A stretch of 64,000 bases of DNA. It comes from Kryptolebias marmoratus. Its lineage: Eukaryota; Chordata; Actinopteri; Cyprinodontiformes; Rivulidae. Shown one piece after another: positions 48,178 through 59,802 of the stretch. The translations under genes and the position numbers were made by a program. Location: contig NC_051433.1 of the NCBI RefSeq assembly GCF_001649575.2, positions 24,620,170-24,684,169 on the forward strand, written 5' to 3'. The notes under the pieces are model-generated. The model did no database searches and was not told the DNA's origin. It saw only the letters and a list, made by a program, of their open reading frames with translations. Within the stretch, counting starts at the first letter, position 1. Every line of letters starts with the position of its first letter.

Positions 48178-49334
48178 TAGGTGGGAATCTTTAGGCACCT
48201 CAAGATTTGATTGCAATTCAGGGTACTGCAATGTGATTATAAACAATTATTGATACATATTGCATCTATAATCAACCCGCTTGAGAATAGAATCTCTCAG
48301 ACTAAAAAGAAACAAAATATTTTTCTTTACACTGCAGTGTAAAGCTGTTTTCATCTAACCAAGATTTTGTGAACTAAATGATCAAAAAGAGTCAGAATGT
48401 TGAGTACAGAGACATAAAACTGTGTGGTAATGGATTTCCACGCATCACATGTTAGAGCTGACCCCCTTTCTTCATTGTTTCCACAATTTTGTTTTTGGCC
48501 ACATTGTAAAGTGTGGGAATGGCTGTGTTAATATCTCCAACATGGAATGATCATTGCAGCCTGATAAAGTGCAACATAAAGTAGTATCTCACTGGGCTGC
48601 ATCTGTTGGAGACTAGTCAGTAACTCTAAATTGGGAGAAAATTGCAAGAAAATAGGCATTTTTTCCATTGCAGTCTCAGTGAATTTGGAGTGTTTCGGAC
48701 CAGGTGACCACAGGGCCCTGCAGCCATGTTTTGTGCAGCCAGTTTTTGAAAATCAATGATTTATTTTTTAGCTCACAGCTTGAAAAACTGTATTTTAGGC
48801 TGTGCCTTTTATTTTATTGTCCACCTCGGCCAACATTGTACCCACCTTGGCCCCTTTTGTTTATTCAGCCATGGCAGATGCCCCAACAATAATGATTCAA
48901 TCTACTGGAGTACATTTCAGAAATGAATATATGCAGATTTGGAATTTTATTTTGAATAACTATGTATTAATAACCCTAGTGAACATTTAGATAGATTTTA
49001 AAAACTACCTCACAAATTTTCTTCACTAACTAGTCACCAGCAGTCGCAGCCCAGATGCTACATTTAACAGTTTCTCTTCCCCTCTGGGTGGACGTGTGTA
49101 TAGGGTAGCTCCAGCCATCCATCCATTTTCTTTACCTGCTTCTCCTTTCCAGGTCGTGGGGAGCTGGTGCCTAGCTCAAGCAGTCACTGTGTGAGAGGCG
49201 GGGGACACCCTGGACAGTTTGCAAGTCCATCAAAGGGCTTAAAAAAAAAAAAAAAATTATATTTTATACTGATTCAAAATTGTTCATGTCCACATTGAGA
49301 TGCATCGAAAAATAAATTATAACCCCCAGTTCTA
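48178..49334 (+). mobile_element. DNA-transposon-like element, copy 1 of a tandem pair
   Basis: The left part ('ggtgggaatctttaggcacc', 'gattataaacaattattgat', 'aatctctcagactaaaaag', 'cacatgttagagctgacc') aligns block by block with 49905 onward. The right end ('gcatcgaaaaataaattat', then aaccccca) aligns with the end of copy 2 near 51930-51963. The ends resemble a hAT-like family with 'gattcgattacgattcag' style termini that is common in fish. Copy 1 carries an inserted retroposon tail (49113-49240). No open frame. Confidence 0.6.
49113..49240 (-). repeat. 3' end of a LINE/SINE-type retroposon inside the 48178-49334 element
   Basis: On the minus strand it ends in an AAAATGGATGGATGG tail preceded by 'acctggaaaggagaagcagg' and 'gacttgcaaactgtccagg', the same module as at 12225-12357. 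Confidence 0.65.
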
Positions 49335-49904
49335 CTCATGATGTGTTTGTGTGAATTGCCCATGTGGCTGCCCCGATGGTCAAATGTTGACTCTGCAGCA
49401 AGACCATTTCAGGGATCTTCAAGAATGTCTAAATAAACTACTGTGCTAAGATCCTTTCATGTTACTTGTAATAAAGCTCTGAGGCTGTATCCACAGACCT
49501 CTCACCAGACGGGGCTTAAATGACTCGCACATCCTGCCACTTTTATCTGAACATTTTCCAGCGCAGCTTTAAATTAGCCCACAATGTCATGTTTCCCAAC
49601 AACTTAGACAGACACCTGATTCTATTGTAGTGAAATATCTCATTGTTGTTGCATGAGATAAGCCCAGAAGAAGGTATGAAGCAAAATAGAACAACTTCCT
49701 GCTCCTGCTTAAAGGTCAGTTAAAGTGAATTTGTTCACAAAGTACTGTGACAAACTACTACTTGCTTTCCCCCCAAAGTTCAACTGTGATCAATTAATGT
49801 GAAACATGAAATAAATCGCCAAACATAAATCTCCCTAATTTTAAAATGTCATAACTTCTAAGCACATTTTATTTTTGACCAAATAATGAGCAAATAGGGC
49901 TGCA

Positions 49905-51965
49905 GGTTTGAGCTAATATTGCAGGTCCTTAATATTTTTAGGCACCACATCATTCGATTATGATTCAGAGGGCTGCAATGAGATTATAAAATGTGTGATT
50001 CATTCATAATCACACTTCAAACAAAATCTTGAGCAAAGATTCTCTCAGACATAAAAGAAACAAAATGTTTGTCTGTGCTCGGTTTGGGTGCTGACCCTGA
50101 CTGGGGATATTGGTGGACTGAGGAAGGCGCACTTCAAGGAGCTCACTAATCTGGCCACCATGTTCACCTTTAAGGAGGCAGAGTCTGAAGATTTGTGGGG
50201 AGACAAGTCCATTACCACGGCAGAGGTTGCTGAGGTAATTAAAAAGCTCCCTGATGGCAAGGCAAAATGAGATTCACCCTAAGATGCTGAAGGCCCTGGG
50301 GAGATGTGATGATTGACATGTCTCCTCAATGTCACATGAAGGACTAGGACAACACCTATAGAGTGACAGACCTATATAGTGGATCCCATAAAACAAGGGA
50401 TTGGAGAGTGTTTTCCAACTATTGAAGGATCACACTTCTTAACCTCTCTGGAAAGTTTTCTTCAGTGTGTTGGATGGAGGCTCTGACTGTTTGTCAAACC
50501 ATATATTCAGGAGGAGCAGTGTGGCTTCCAATCTGGTTGTTGAACAGTGGACCAGATCTTCACCCTAACAGAGTTGCAAAGCGGGTCAAGGGAGTTTGAC
50601 TCCCCAGTCTAGATGTGTTTTGTGGATCTGGTAGGAGGCTTATGACTGTGTTCCCAGAGACACTCTGTGGGAGGTGCTAAAGGAGTATGACGTGCTGGGT
50701 TACTTGTAAGAGCTATTTGTTTCTGTATAACCAAAGCAGGAGCTGTGTCTGCATCTTCGTCACATAAAGTTGAGTTTGTTCTGACTGCTGGCTGTCCCTC
50801 GTCTCTAATCCTGTTCGGGGTGTTCATGGACAGGATCACAAGGTGCAGCTGTGGAGAGGATGGTGTCTGGTTTGGGAACCACAGGGTTTTGTCTCTGTTT
50901 TTTGACCATCAGTTTACAGTGGTGGTTCGCAGCAGAGTGCCAAGCGGCTGCCTAAGAGTCAGCTCTAGATCTGAGGTCATGGTTCTCAACTGGAAAAAGA
51001 TGAAATGCTCCCTCCAGATTGGGGAGGAGTCTCTGCTTCAAGCCGAGGGGTTCAAGTATCTGGGAGTCTTGTTCATGAGTGATGGTAGGATGGAGTGGGA
51101 GATGGATAAATGAATCGGGGCCTCATCCTCAGGAGGTGAGGTATTCCTTCGGTTTATTGTGATGAAGAAATAGTTGAGTTGAAAGGCATGGCTCTTGATT
51201 TACTGGTCCATCTATCCTGTTCCCCAGTAGGGTTTCCCTGAATTAAAAAAAAAAAAAAAAAATTCTGTTAAATAATTTGGTTTGGATACCTGCCTACTTC
51301 CTGCTGTCTGTCTGGGAACTGAATGAACAAAAGGTGTAAAAGGGACGTAAGATTCTGAGGCAATGGTGCATCACATGTTAAAGCTATCTTACTCACTTTC
51401 TTCATTGTTTTCACAACTTTTTGGTCCCAATGAGAGTGTGTGAATGGCTGTAATAATCATATTCTATTGTGGCTCCAAAGTGTGAAACATAGCTCACAAG
51501 TCTGCTTTTGAATGACTAAAGACAGATGTAAATCCTTCACATTAAAGGTGGAAATAAACTGTAATTCACTTCATCTTTTCTGAGTTGGGTGGAAACTTTG
51601 ATGTTGCTCACTTGACGGTCCTTTGTTAGCAGTAGCAGCTAGAAGATACCACTGCCTGTTTTATCTTCCTCCTCCTACTAGTAGGAAACATGTACACAAC
51701 TTACATAAAGTGTGGCTCCTGTCAACATATTTTTCCCTTTAACTTCATAGAAGTCTTTCAATGCAGAAGAAGAATTTTGTATGTCTGTATGAACCATCTC
51801 ATTCTTGCCATAAACACTCCAGGCACTGCACTTCAGAGTTCTACCTTTTGCTTTATTTAACATGATTTATTTAAATTAAGTAATCAATTTTTTGACATTT
51901 TAAATCAGTTCAGAATAGTTTGTGCCTCCATTGCTTCAGAAAATAGATTATAATCCCCACTAAGA
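49905..51965 (+). mobile_element. DNA-transposon-like element, copy 2, interrupted by a LINE
   Basis: The left half (49905-about 50075: 'ttaggcaccacatcattcg', 'gattctctcagacataaaag') and right half (about 51263-51965: 'catcacatgttaaagctatc', 'ttcttcattgttttcacaac', 'aatagattataatcccca') are collinear with copy 1 at 48178-49334. The LINE reverse transcriptase fragment lies exactly between them. Confidence 0.58.
50088..51262 (+). pseudogene. Decayed LINE reverse transcriptase fragment ending in poly-A
   Basis: Ordered relics of a non-LTR reverse transcriptase are visible. They are ITTAEVAEVIKKLPDGKAK (50211-50267); EEQCGFQSG (about 50512) and the 'MCFVDL' segment (about 50612) that normally leads into the conserved A-Y-D box; LTAGCPSSLILFGVFMDRI (about 50776-50835, a worn GLRQGCPLSP motif); a region where the catalytic F-A-D-D is degraded to FFDHQ (50899); and EGFKYLGVLFMSDGRMEWEM (51041-51105). 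Stops and frameshifts are frequent. The fragment ends in a poly-A stretch (51245-51262) in place of the usual TGGA tail, which may be a secondary feature. Nested in the element 49905-51965. Confidence 0.82.
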
Positions 51966-53469
51966 CTTAAAGGACAAGAAATAAAGAAGAAACCTCCAGA
52001 TTTTGCTCGTCTTTATAATCTTATATAATATTGTTAATTTACAATAGCAGAGGTATAAAATGAAAAAGCTACATTTTAATACTGTCCTATTATACTAAAT
52101 TAATGCCCTTTTTGGCATGTCAGGATGTCATCTGTCGCCTGGTTCACCATTTTAAATTGCACAAAAACAGTTAATTAAATATTGTATAAAAACCTTTAGT
52201 TCTGCTTCACCTTCAGGTTGACATTTGAGTGAAATGTCTCAGCTGTGAGTTTAAGTGCAGTGAATTTGTAGGCAGAGTTAATGCTTCTAATCAGAATTAA
52301 CTGTTTCAACTTTGGCAGTCTCATTATGTTCATGTTACAGGAACCAGGACAAACATTTTAGCCGGTGAGTGAAATCCTCATCTGCCTCAGCTATTGCTTT
52401 TGTCTGGTGTAAATGAGCAAGTTTGACAAGTCAACACATTAGAATAATGTAAGTTTTGTATAAAATATCTGCAGAAAGCTTATATAATCAACCTTTTAAA
52501 TGTGTAATAACAAAGTGATGAAATATTCTATTACATGTACACCAATATGACCACAGAAGTTATACAAATAGAAAAATTAATACATTGCAGGGTTGAAAGT
52601 GACAACATGAGGTTGGCAAATCCATTTTTTTCTAAAGCATTCGTTGATGAAAATGTCTATCTACACATGAGAATAAGAGAGTTAAAAAGGAAAAAAATCT
52701 GACAGAATGAAGCCTTTTCAAAACAAATCTGGTATTACTCATCAGGAGTATGGTTATTCCACCACTAATTCTCCTGGGTTTCTGCCTCTGCTACCAAGTC
52801 AATGATGATAGATGAGATTTCCAAAAATATAAGAGAAACACATCTGCACATAATAGCATCTCAATTTGTGAGCAAACAAAAAAGAAATATTATGTGGCAT
52901 TTGAATTATCAGTACCACTTCCAAACTAGTCTTTGTAATTTCAGGCTTGTGGTTTTTACTGATTCACAACAAGATGAGGGTTCTTGGCTCAGTTTTCATG
53001 TGGAAATAGCATTCAGGGGCTCTTTAAAAGCTCCTCTGCTTGGACTGAGAACACACCTAGGAAAATATGAAAACAACAATGGCCTAGCATTCCTTGCAGG
53101 TATGTATATTGATGCCAGAGTTTAAGACTAAGATTATCTTATGATAAGAACCTCAAAAATAACATTATGTGCAATATCATGAGATGTAAACCTCAGAGTA
53201 TTTGTTGCAAATGACTCTCAGTTACTACAATATCAAGTTTTACCTAAGTATAATTTTTCTGTTCTCTAAGGTTGGCTGTAGCAGGTATCTTAAAATGGGT
53301 TGCTCCAAAAGTTAAACAGCTGTAGAGGTACATTCAATGATTATTTCCTAAAAAATTCATTAACACCATTTTAGGACAATTTCTGTCATAATCACCTACC
53401 GTGTCAAAACTGATAGTCTTTATAGGGGCCAAAGCCAGGTCCCAATACAGTGGAAAAGTGGAATCATTT
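51966..53469. other. Intergenic stretch, no gene seen
   Basis: AT-rich unique DNA. A 107-codon open frame at 52802-53125 has no recognisable domain and is probably chance. Confidence 0.5.
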
Positions 53470-53585
53470 TAGGATTAGGGGTTTTGTTCAAGTATAAAGT
53501 GTGAATTGAGTTTAGGTTAGGATTAGGCATGCACTGGTAATAATTATAATTGGTTTAGGGTAAGGATCAATGTTAGGTTACGGAA
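53470..53585 (+). repeat. Degenerate TTAGG-like stretch
   Basis: Repeated 'ggattagg', 'aggttaggattagg' and 'ggtttagggtaagg' motifs suggest a very worn telomere-type or simple repeat. There is no perfect TTAGGG array. Confidence 0.35.
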
Positions 53586-53629
53586 ATTAATTGAAATAAT
53601 TCTACAAATCCTACAAATCACAGAAATAC

Positions 53630-53940
53630 AAACTTGTGTGTGTTAGCAAAATAGCTCAAGAACCACTAAATGGATTTTAAAGAAAGTCTATATTGAGGGG
53701 AATCCTTTGACCTACATTTACAACTGATTAGCTTTTGAAATAAACTATTTAAAATGGCCACCACAGCTAATCAGCCTTAAGGTAGTGTCTCACTGGCCTG
53801 TGATAGTTGGAGACTAGTTGGTAATTCAACTAGTGCACTCCAGTGAAATACTACCTTTAGCAAACACGAACACAGCTATAGCATTTTTACAACTAAAGAG
53901 GCTAAAATTTGGTGTCGTAGTAGGTGTTGGTAAGGTAATT
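53630..53940 (+). repeat. Family A interspersed repeat with a nested MITE
   Basis: Short TG head, then 'agcaaaatagctcaagaacc', 'aaaatggccaccacagctaa' and, after the nested MITE at 53780-53856, 'tagcaaacacgaacacagct' and 'taaaatttggtgtcgtagta'. Confidence 0.7.
53780..53856. mobile_element. 77-bp Harbinger-like MITE with TTA target duplication
   Basis: The terminal inverted repeats AGGTAGTGTCTCACTGG and its mirror CCAGTGAAATACTACCT enclose about 43 bp. TTA occurs directly outside both ends (53777-53779 and 53857-53859), as in PIF/Harbinger insertions. Removing it restores the family A order 'cagcc-ttagcaaacac'. A related, longer relative of its left part lies near 48580-48640. Confidence 0.75.
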
Positions 53941-54815
53941 TATTGGTGTAAATTTAATTAATATGAACCAGTACAACATGTTTTACCCCTCAATGAGTAG
54001 GTCTAACATACCTGCAGCATGCAAATCAGCAATGTGTTACTACAAAGATAATTTAATTATTGGAATTATATTTAGATCAAGATAATTTGCACATATCTAG
54101 GGACATATACTAAGTGTGTTATAGTAAAATCTTTGAGTTGGCTTCATGACTGGAGAAAACAAATGTAAATTGCAAGAAAAAAGTCATGCTTTGGTGGACC
54201 ATTACACAAGCTACCTAATAGAAACTGGAATCAATCAAATCATATCAAGCCACTTTCGTAATATCAATCAAATAAATGAACATTGATTTCAGGGATGTCA
54301 ATATACCGTCCACTTAATTGGTAATTTACATGCTTGATTTGTTTAACCTAAATCAACTTTTAAAGTGAGCAGCATGCAAACGATTGTCTTCTTTAATATA
54401 AATTTTTATCTGCAGTTAGTGTTTGAGATTTGGCAGCTGAATGGTTCGCTGCCTGCCCTCATCCCTTCGCCCTTCCTTCTTTAATCTGCTTGTGTACACT
54501 GAAACCACCTCTGCATAAAAGCACAGAGGACACGCAGGAAAGACGCAGAGACTTTAGGGTACAAGCCACATGATCGACCCCCTAATGCACCAACGTCAAC
54601 AAAACGAAGAGCTGCAATCTCTGTCCAACTGTTGCTAAGTAATTTAAAATTTACTACACATAACAAATTAGCTGAGATGGATCGACTTTTGATTTGAAAC
54701 AGAAAGGAATCCTGATTCAGCTGGTAAGAAAGCAATAAGTCAGTAAAACTTTGTCATGTGAGTGAAAAAGTTGAAAAGGTAAGTATTTTCAACCCTGTGC
54801 ACTGAACAAGAGGCT

Positions 54816-55633
54816 TTTAAAGGGATAATTTGGTAATCTTTAAAGAGATGTTCTGTCAAGTAGTTAGTATCTTATCAGCCATGACATCAGCCATAAAGCA
54901 CACAGTGTGGAGAAAAGGGCAGAAGACTGTTTAGGCTAGTCAAACAAGAGCCCTTCTGATATCATTTTTTAGAATTATAAAACAAATCTGTTTAAAAAAT
55001 ATCATACTTGTGTGATAGAATGCTACATTAGCTAATATTAAACGTCTGCACTTTTGCATAAATGCTCAGTTTGTCACTGTTTTCTCAACCGAACTACGTG
55101 TTGCTTTGTGACTGACTGATCTGAGGCTGCTGAATGTCAGTCTAATCAGCATGTCTAGTCAGGCAAAAGTTTTTTCTTACTTGTGGCAGACTGAGGCATT
55201 CAGCGGCATCAGGACACAGTCTATTTTCCCTTCCTGAAGCTCTCAAGAGAGAGAGAGAGATGAAGAGAGGTAGAGAAGCCCTTGTGACTTCGGGTCAATT
55301 TGACTATGGTCAGCACACTTATATTTACATTGTAATACAGACATTGTTCGGTTGAGAAAACAATAAAACAACTAAACAAACAATGTTCAGGTTTATTATT
55401 AGCTGATGTAGCATTCTTTTACACCTGTGCAACGTTTTTGAGAGAGAGCTGGTAATAAATTACAATTGGTTTTAAGCCTGAAAAAACAATATACAACAGG
55501 CCTTCATTTGGCTGGCTGTTAGCTTACCTTGGAAGAAAACTTCTGCCCTTTTTCCATACTCCATGCTCTATGACTTACTGTATGTCACTGCTAATATTGA
55601 TAACCATTTAACAGAGTATCACTTTTGACCAGA
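54816..55633. mobile_element. Foldback element, copy 2
   Basis: The ends 'ttaaagggataatttggt' and 'accagactacccctttgag' are inverted matches, with further arm sequence ('gatgttctgtcaagtagtta', 'cttatcagcc'). The interior shares 'actgttttctcaaccgaac', 'taatcagcatgtctagtcag' and 'gcaaaagtt' with copy 1 at 19606-20285. A GA microsatellite and a half palindrome core (55279-55312) interrupt it. Confidence 0.75.
55245..55260 (+). repeat. (GA)n microsatellite
   Basis: About eight GA units inside the foldback element. Confidence 0.85.
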
Positions 55634-56929
55634 CTACCCCTTTGAGACTTTACAAGAAGCTCAGGGCCGTAGCCAGACTTTAAAAAATACTGAGGTCAAC
55701 CACTCATTATCTCCCTGCACATCAGTTACAATTAAGACCAAAACTTAATTAAAATAGAAGCATTTATTTAAAACAAGTGACTCGAATGTGTATATGACAT
55801 GTATTTGTGTGTGTTTGTAAATTCAGGGGGCGTGATGTCATCTTAAGCAACAGAGGACTCAGGGCACAACCATGGCGAGTCACTGAAATGACATGAATTA
55901 GTTTACATGAATGTTGATTGTTCACGCTGCACAAACACATTCAGAACACAAGATTTTAGCATAGATTTCATCTTTTTATCAAATACCAGTGAGGTGTTGT
56001 AGTTTTGGAGCTGGACCAGTTCTAGTGTGGTCCAGATGTAAAAAAAGTGCTGAAGTCACTCTTTATTGAGGTTTCACAAATCAGATTGAGGTTTCACAGA
56101 TCACACACTTGGTTTTAAATGTTCTGCAATCAGTGCAGAATAATCTGGTTCAGGTTTGAAGTGTCTAGGTTTTGTAGCTTTTTAACTAGAGTAGATTAAA
56201 GATGCTGAAGGTAGTGAAAAATTAGGTGGAATCGCCCTTTAGCCATTTTCCTAATCGGAAGCTGCAATCGGAAACCAACTTCAGCTTTGTGGAATTGAAG
56301 GAGAATATTTTTATCAAGTTATCTCGGTTGTGTTTCACCGTAAGTGGTGCTCTTCTTCTTCTGGTCTTTATTTTAGCAGTAATGTAGGAAAGCTGCACTC
56401 TTCTTCGTAGACATTGAGTTTGGCTGCAGTTGCACACAGTTGCAGCGCCTCCTACAGTAAACTGGTGGAGCTACGCAGAGAACCACGCCATTCAAAAGCA
56501 TTGTTTTGATTAATTTTTTTTATAATATACACAGCAGAAAAATACTGAGGTCCGGACCTCGATGTCCTCAATGGTAGCTACGGCCCTGAAGAAGTTTATT
56601 CCCTCAGAACTGGTTTGTTTGTGTCGGCGCAGCTTCTCCAGCAACATCTGAATTGTTTCCTTGGTGTACCCAGGGTTAACCAGACTGGTGCAAGCACTAA
56701 ACCTCAAGCCCGAGAGTTTGTAAACTATCGAAACCACACATGTAGGGCATCTGTCGCTGAAATGGAGGCCTTGTCATGTGCTAAGCCTTAGAATGATAGA
56801 ATAATTAAAATGGCCCTGATAAATGCTGGCTCAAAAGCTCATCTGCAAATTCTCTCGAAAATTTCACCAAATAGATGAAGTCCAGAGATGGTTTTCCTTT
56901 TTTTTTTCATTTTGCATGTCCCATATGTT

Positions 56930-57380
56930 AGCTGCTTGCTGAAAGAGCAGCCAGTGAGTGGTGGGGCTCTCAGGGACCACCGCTGCATGACATATGAGTC
57001 CTATTAAGTTCATTCTCAAACGTTCCTTCAGGACTTGTGGCTTTACAGTCTGCTTGAAAAGGAGGATTAGTCCATTCTGAAATTGATTTATTCTGGGCCC
57101 TAACTATTTATTAAATATAATTGACCATCAAAGTTGTCACAGAGAGAAGAGAGGAAAATAACTGCTTTGCGCACCACAAAAAAGGGAGCTTTATTTAAAA
57201 ATCTATTTATCTAAAGAATGTCTTAGTTAGAAGCTGGACTGGGAGGGAAAATTAGGTCATATTTCAACCACTTGCACTACCACGCTTAGTGGATGCAGGA
57301 CTAATTAGAGCCCAAGTCAGAATAAATATGATTAGTTGTCTGAAGTGACGTAGTGTGCTTATAGTGCTTGAAAAATGGAT
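56930..57380. promoter_or_regulatory. Candidate conserved non-coding element far upstream of pdzrn3
   Basis: High-complexity unique DNA with ACTATTTATTAAATATAATT, GACCATCAAAGTTGTCAC (TCF-like CAAAG core) and GGACTAATTAG motifs. Suggestive only; the distance to the gene start is about 27 kb. Confidence 0.22.
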
Positions 57381-57767
57381 TTCTTAAAATAAGTCTCTCT
57401 TCCCACATTCATTAGATGTAAGGTCATGGGACTTTGTTCGATCTGTGAGTGTGACGGAGAAAGACTGCTTCGTTTGACAAAGGCGACAAGAGCTGAAACA
57501 GATCCCAACTGATTCACATGAACCATAAGAGCACAGAGTGTGTCACAGCCATGGTGGTCTCATCACCATTATCTGTGTTTTAAACAAAGTCTGGTGTGTC
57601 TGGTGTCTTTTAAAGAGGGGGCAGATGTTACAGACACCACAAAAGGACCATTGGCTTCTTTCAAACTCTGTCTTTCTTTGACAGTTTAAAGACAGACCCT
57701 CTTCTGCTCCATGTCTTTGGGCCGAAAGATATTAGCCAATTAATTAGAAATAATAAAACCTATTATA

Positions 57768-57830
57768 GGAACTATGATAGACTGGTGACTAGCTCTAGTG
57801 GTCCTCAACCATCACTTGTCCCAGGCTTAA
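57768..57830 (+). repeat. Fragment of LINE/SINE 3' module
   Basis: 'ctatgatagactggtgac' and the following blocks match 12230-12260; heavily worn. Confidence 0.35.
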
Positions 57831-58059
57831 GGGATGATTATGATCTTAACTGTTCAGCTGTGTTGTTTTGTTTTTTAAACCAAACCAACCAATAGCCAAA
57901 AACCAGTTTTGTTTTTTTGTGGCATTATGACACTGTCCCATGTCCTCACAAATTGGGTGCTTTTATGCAATACAAACAAAAAAGGTAAATTATTTTTTCT
58001 TACATCTTAGCTACTTTGTTGTTATGAAATATTTGAATATCAAGGCAAAGGAAAATTAT

Positions 58060-58480
58060 AATGTTTTTGCCTGTGTATGTGTGTGTGTTTGTTTGTATGT
58101 TTGCCTGCCTGTTACCAAAATATTCCATAAACCAGTAAATGAATTTCAATGAAACTTGCAGAAAAAAATCCATTCGATGCACATTTACAACTGATTAATC
58201 TGATTCAAAATGGCTTCCACACCCAATTGAACATAAAAAACACAAAAATGGCTATAGTTTTACAGATAATTAACTAGAATCTGATGTGATAGTAGCTGAG
58301 AGACGCATTCACAACACATACTCTGAGTGAGACATCTTGTGATATTGCATGAAATTGTGCAAAATATTATTTTCGAGGTCTGACCAAAATGACTACAACT
58401 GTCATTTCTCATCATAAGAGGATCTTAGTTTAAAACTATTGTATGAAGTTGCCAGGTGATATGCATTATTTGAACAAAAT
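58060..58480 (+). repeat. Family A interspersed repeat
   Basis: A TG/TTTG head is followed by 'aaatattccataaaccag', 'ttcaaaatggcttccacacc', 'gatgtgatagtagctgag', 'gagacatcttgtgatattgc' and 'gaccaaaatgactacaact'. A separated 3' piece is likely at 58775-58840. Confidence 0.72.
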
Positions 58481-59314
58481 TTAAATTTTTTTTTGGAAGA
58501 ATATGAGGGTTTGAAGTTAAAGAGGTTGAATGGCATAGAAATATAAACCCATTTTTAAACAACTTAGGGAATTTTTTTAAATGAAAGAATTACGCAAAAT
58601 GAATACAATGTAGTTTGAACATTTAACAAATAAATCTCCAAAAGAGATACCTTTTTTATTCATTGATTCAATTTCACATGCATTTGAGGTATCAACAGGT
58701 AGTTCAGTAACATACTTTGACTGCTTTCAAATTTTTAGTAATAGATCTTGTTTTAAACAAAATTTATTTTTGAATATTTTAGCATGCAAGGCAAGTGTGT
58801 TGCATTACTTTAAGGAATGCTAGTTTTTCATGACTTCAAAGAATGACTATCAGACGCATCTCCTGAGAATACCAACAACATATTAAAAAATGAAGGTAGA
58901 GACAAACGTATACAGGAATATTTATAGAACACTAATGTAAGGCAGTTCTGGATGATTCTACAATCAACTGGGTAGGGTAGAACGTCCAAGAAACATTTAT
59001 CAAATCAAGCAAGCAGTAGTTCATGGCTCACTACTTTGTGTGAAAGTGCATCAATGAATCATTAATCATTTCTAAAAATAAAAATGGCAGGAGTTGAGTT
59101 GCCAGATTGCAGTGTAATTTAGATATTTTAATGTCTTGTCTGCAAACATTGTTTGTGAAATCTGAGCGCAAAAAGATTAAAGCGAGAAACTTGTGTTAGA
59201 CAGGTGTGGCTTTTGAACTCTCAGCAAATCAAAGTGAAGAAGTAAGCATTCCAACTAACTGAGGTGAAATCCCCTTTCTTTTCTCCTGTTTAGTTCCTCT
59301 AAAAAGCTATCCTG

Positions 59315-59802
59315 TGTTAGTTAGACATTATTTTATATATGTTTTTACCTAACCTGAAGGTAAAAACCTCTTGGTTTAAGAATAGATATTTCATTAGCAA
59401 GGACCACGCCACGTAGATGTGGATTTAAAGATTTATTAATTGAAATGTTGGGGAGGATGAAGGGATGGGGGGATGGAGGGATGAATGGAGTAGATGAGGT
59501 CGGCTGAGGGTAATAGGAGAGGGCTTGGAAAGTGAAGACTCTGCGTGAGTTCTTGTCTTCGCGACGCTGTGCGTTTTTTTTTTCCTGGGCCCGCTTAGGA
59601 TCCCCCTGGCGAGACCTATGGCAGAGAGAGAAGCAAAAGGTGGTTATTAATTTAAGAAAATAATATTATAACGGGTATGGGGGGAGAGGAGTTGGCGAAA
59701 CGTAACAGGCAGGGATGAAAAGCGAACGGGGCATAAATAGGTTACTTGGAAAATTAGAGGAGTGGTTTGGGGTGTGGCCCTGCTCCTGAACCTAAGTTAA
59801 CA
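59315..59802 (-). mobile_element. Candidate solo LTR or retroelement 3' end
   Basis: On the minus strand the tract starts TGTTAACTTAGG and ends ACTAACA (TG...CA with short inverted ends). Inside it has a GC-rich portion, a good pyrimidine tract plus AG (near 59617), and AATAAATCTTTAAATCC (near 59425), a polyadenylation signal. One minus-strand frame stays open for roughly 85 codons from that AG, without a recognised domain. No target duplication was found, so the boundaries and the LTR call are tentative. A terminal exon of an unknown minus-strand transcript is the alternative. Confidence 0.35.

Noticed and set aside
53470..53585. Interstitial telomere array
   Set aside because: Only scattered TTAGG-like motifs; no run of TTAGGG, so a fusion scar is not supported.
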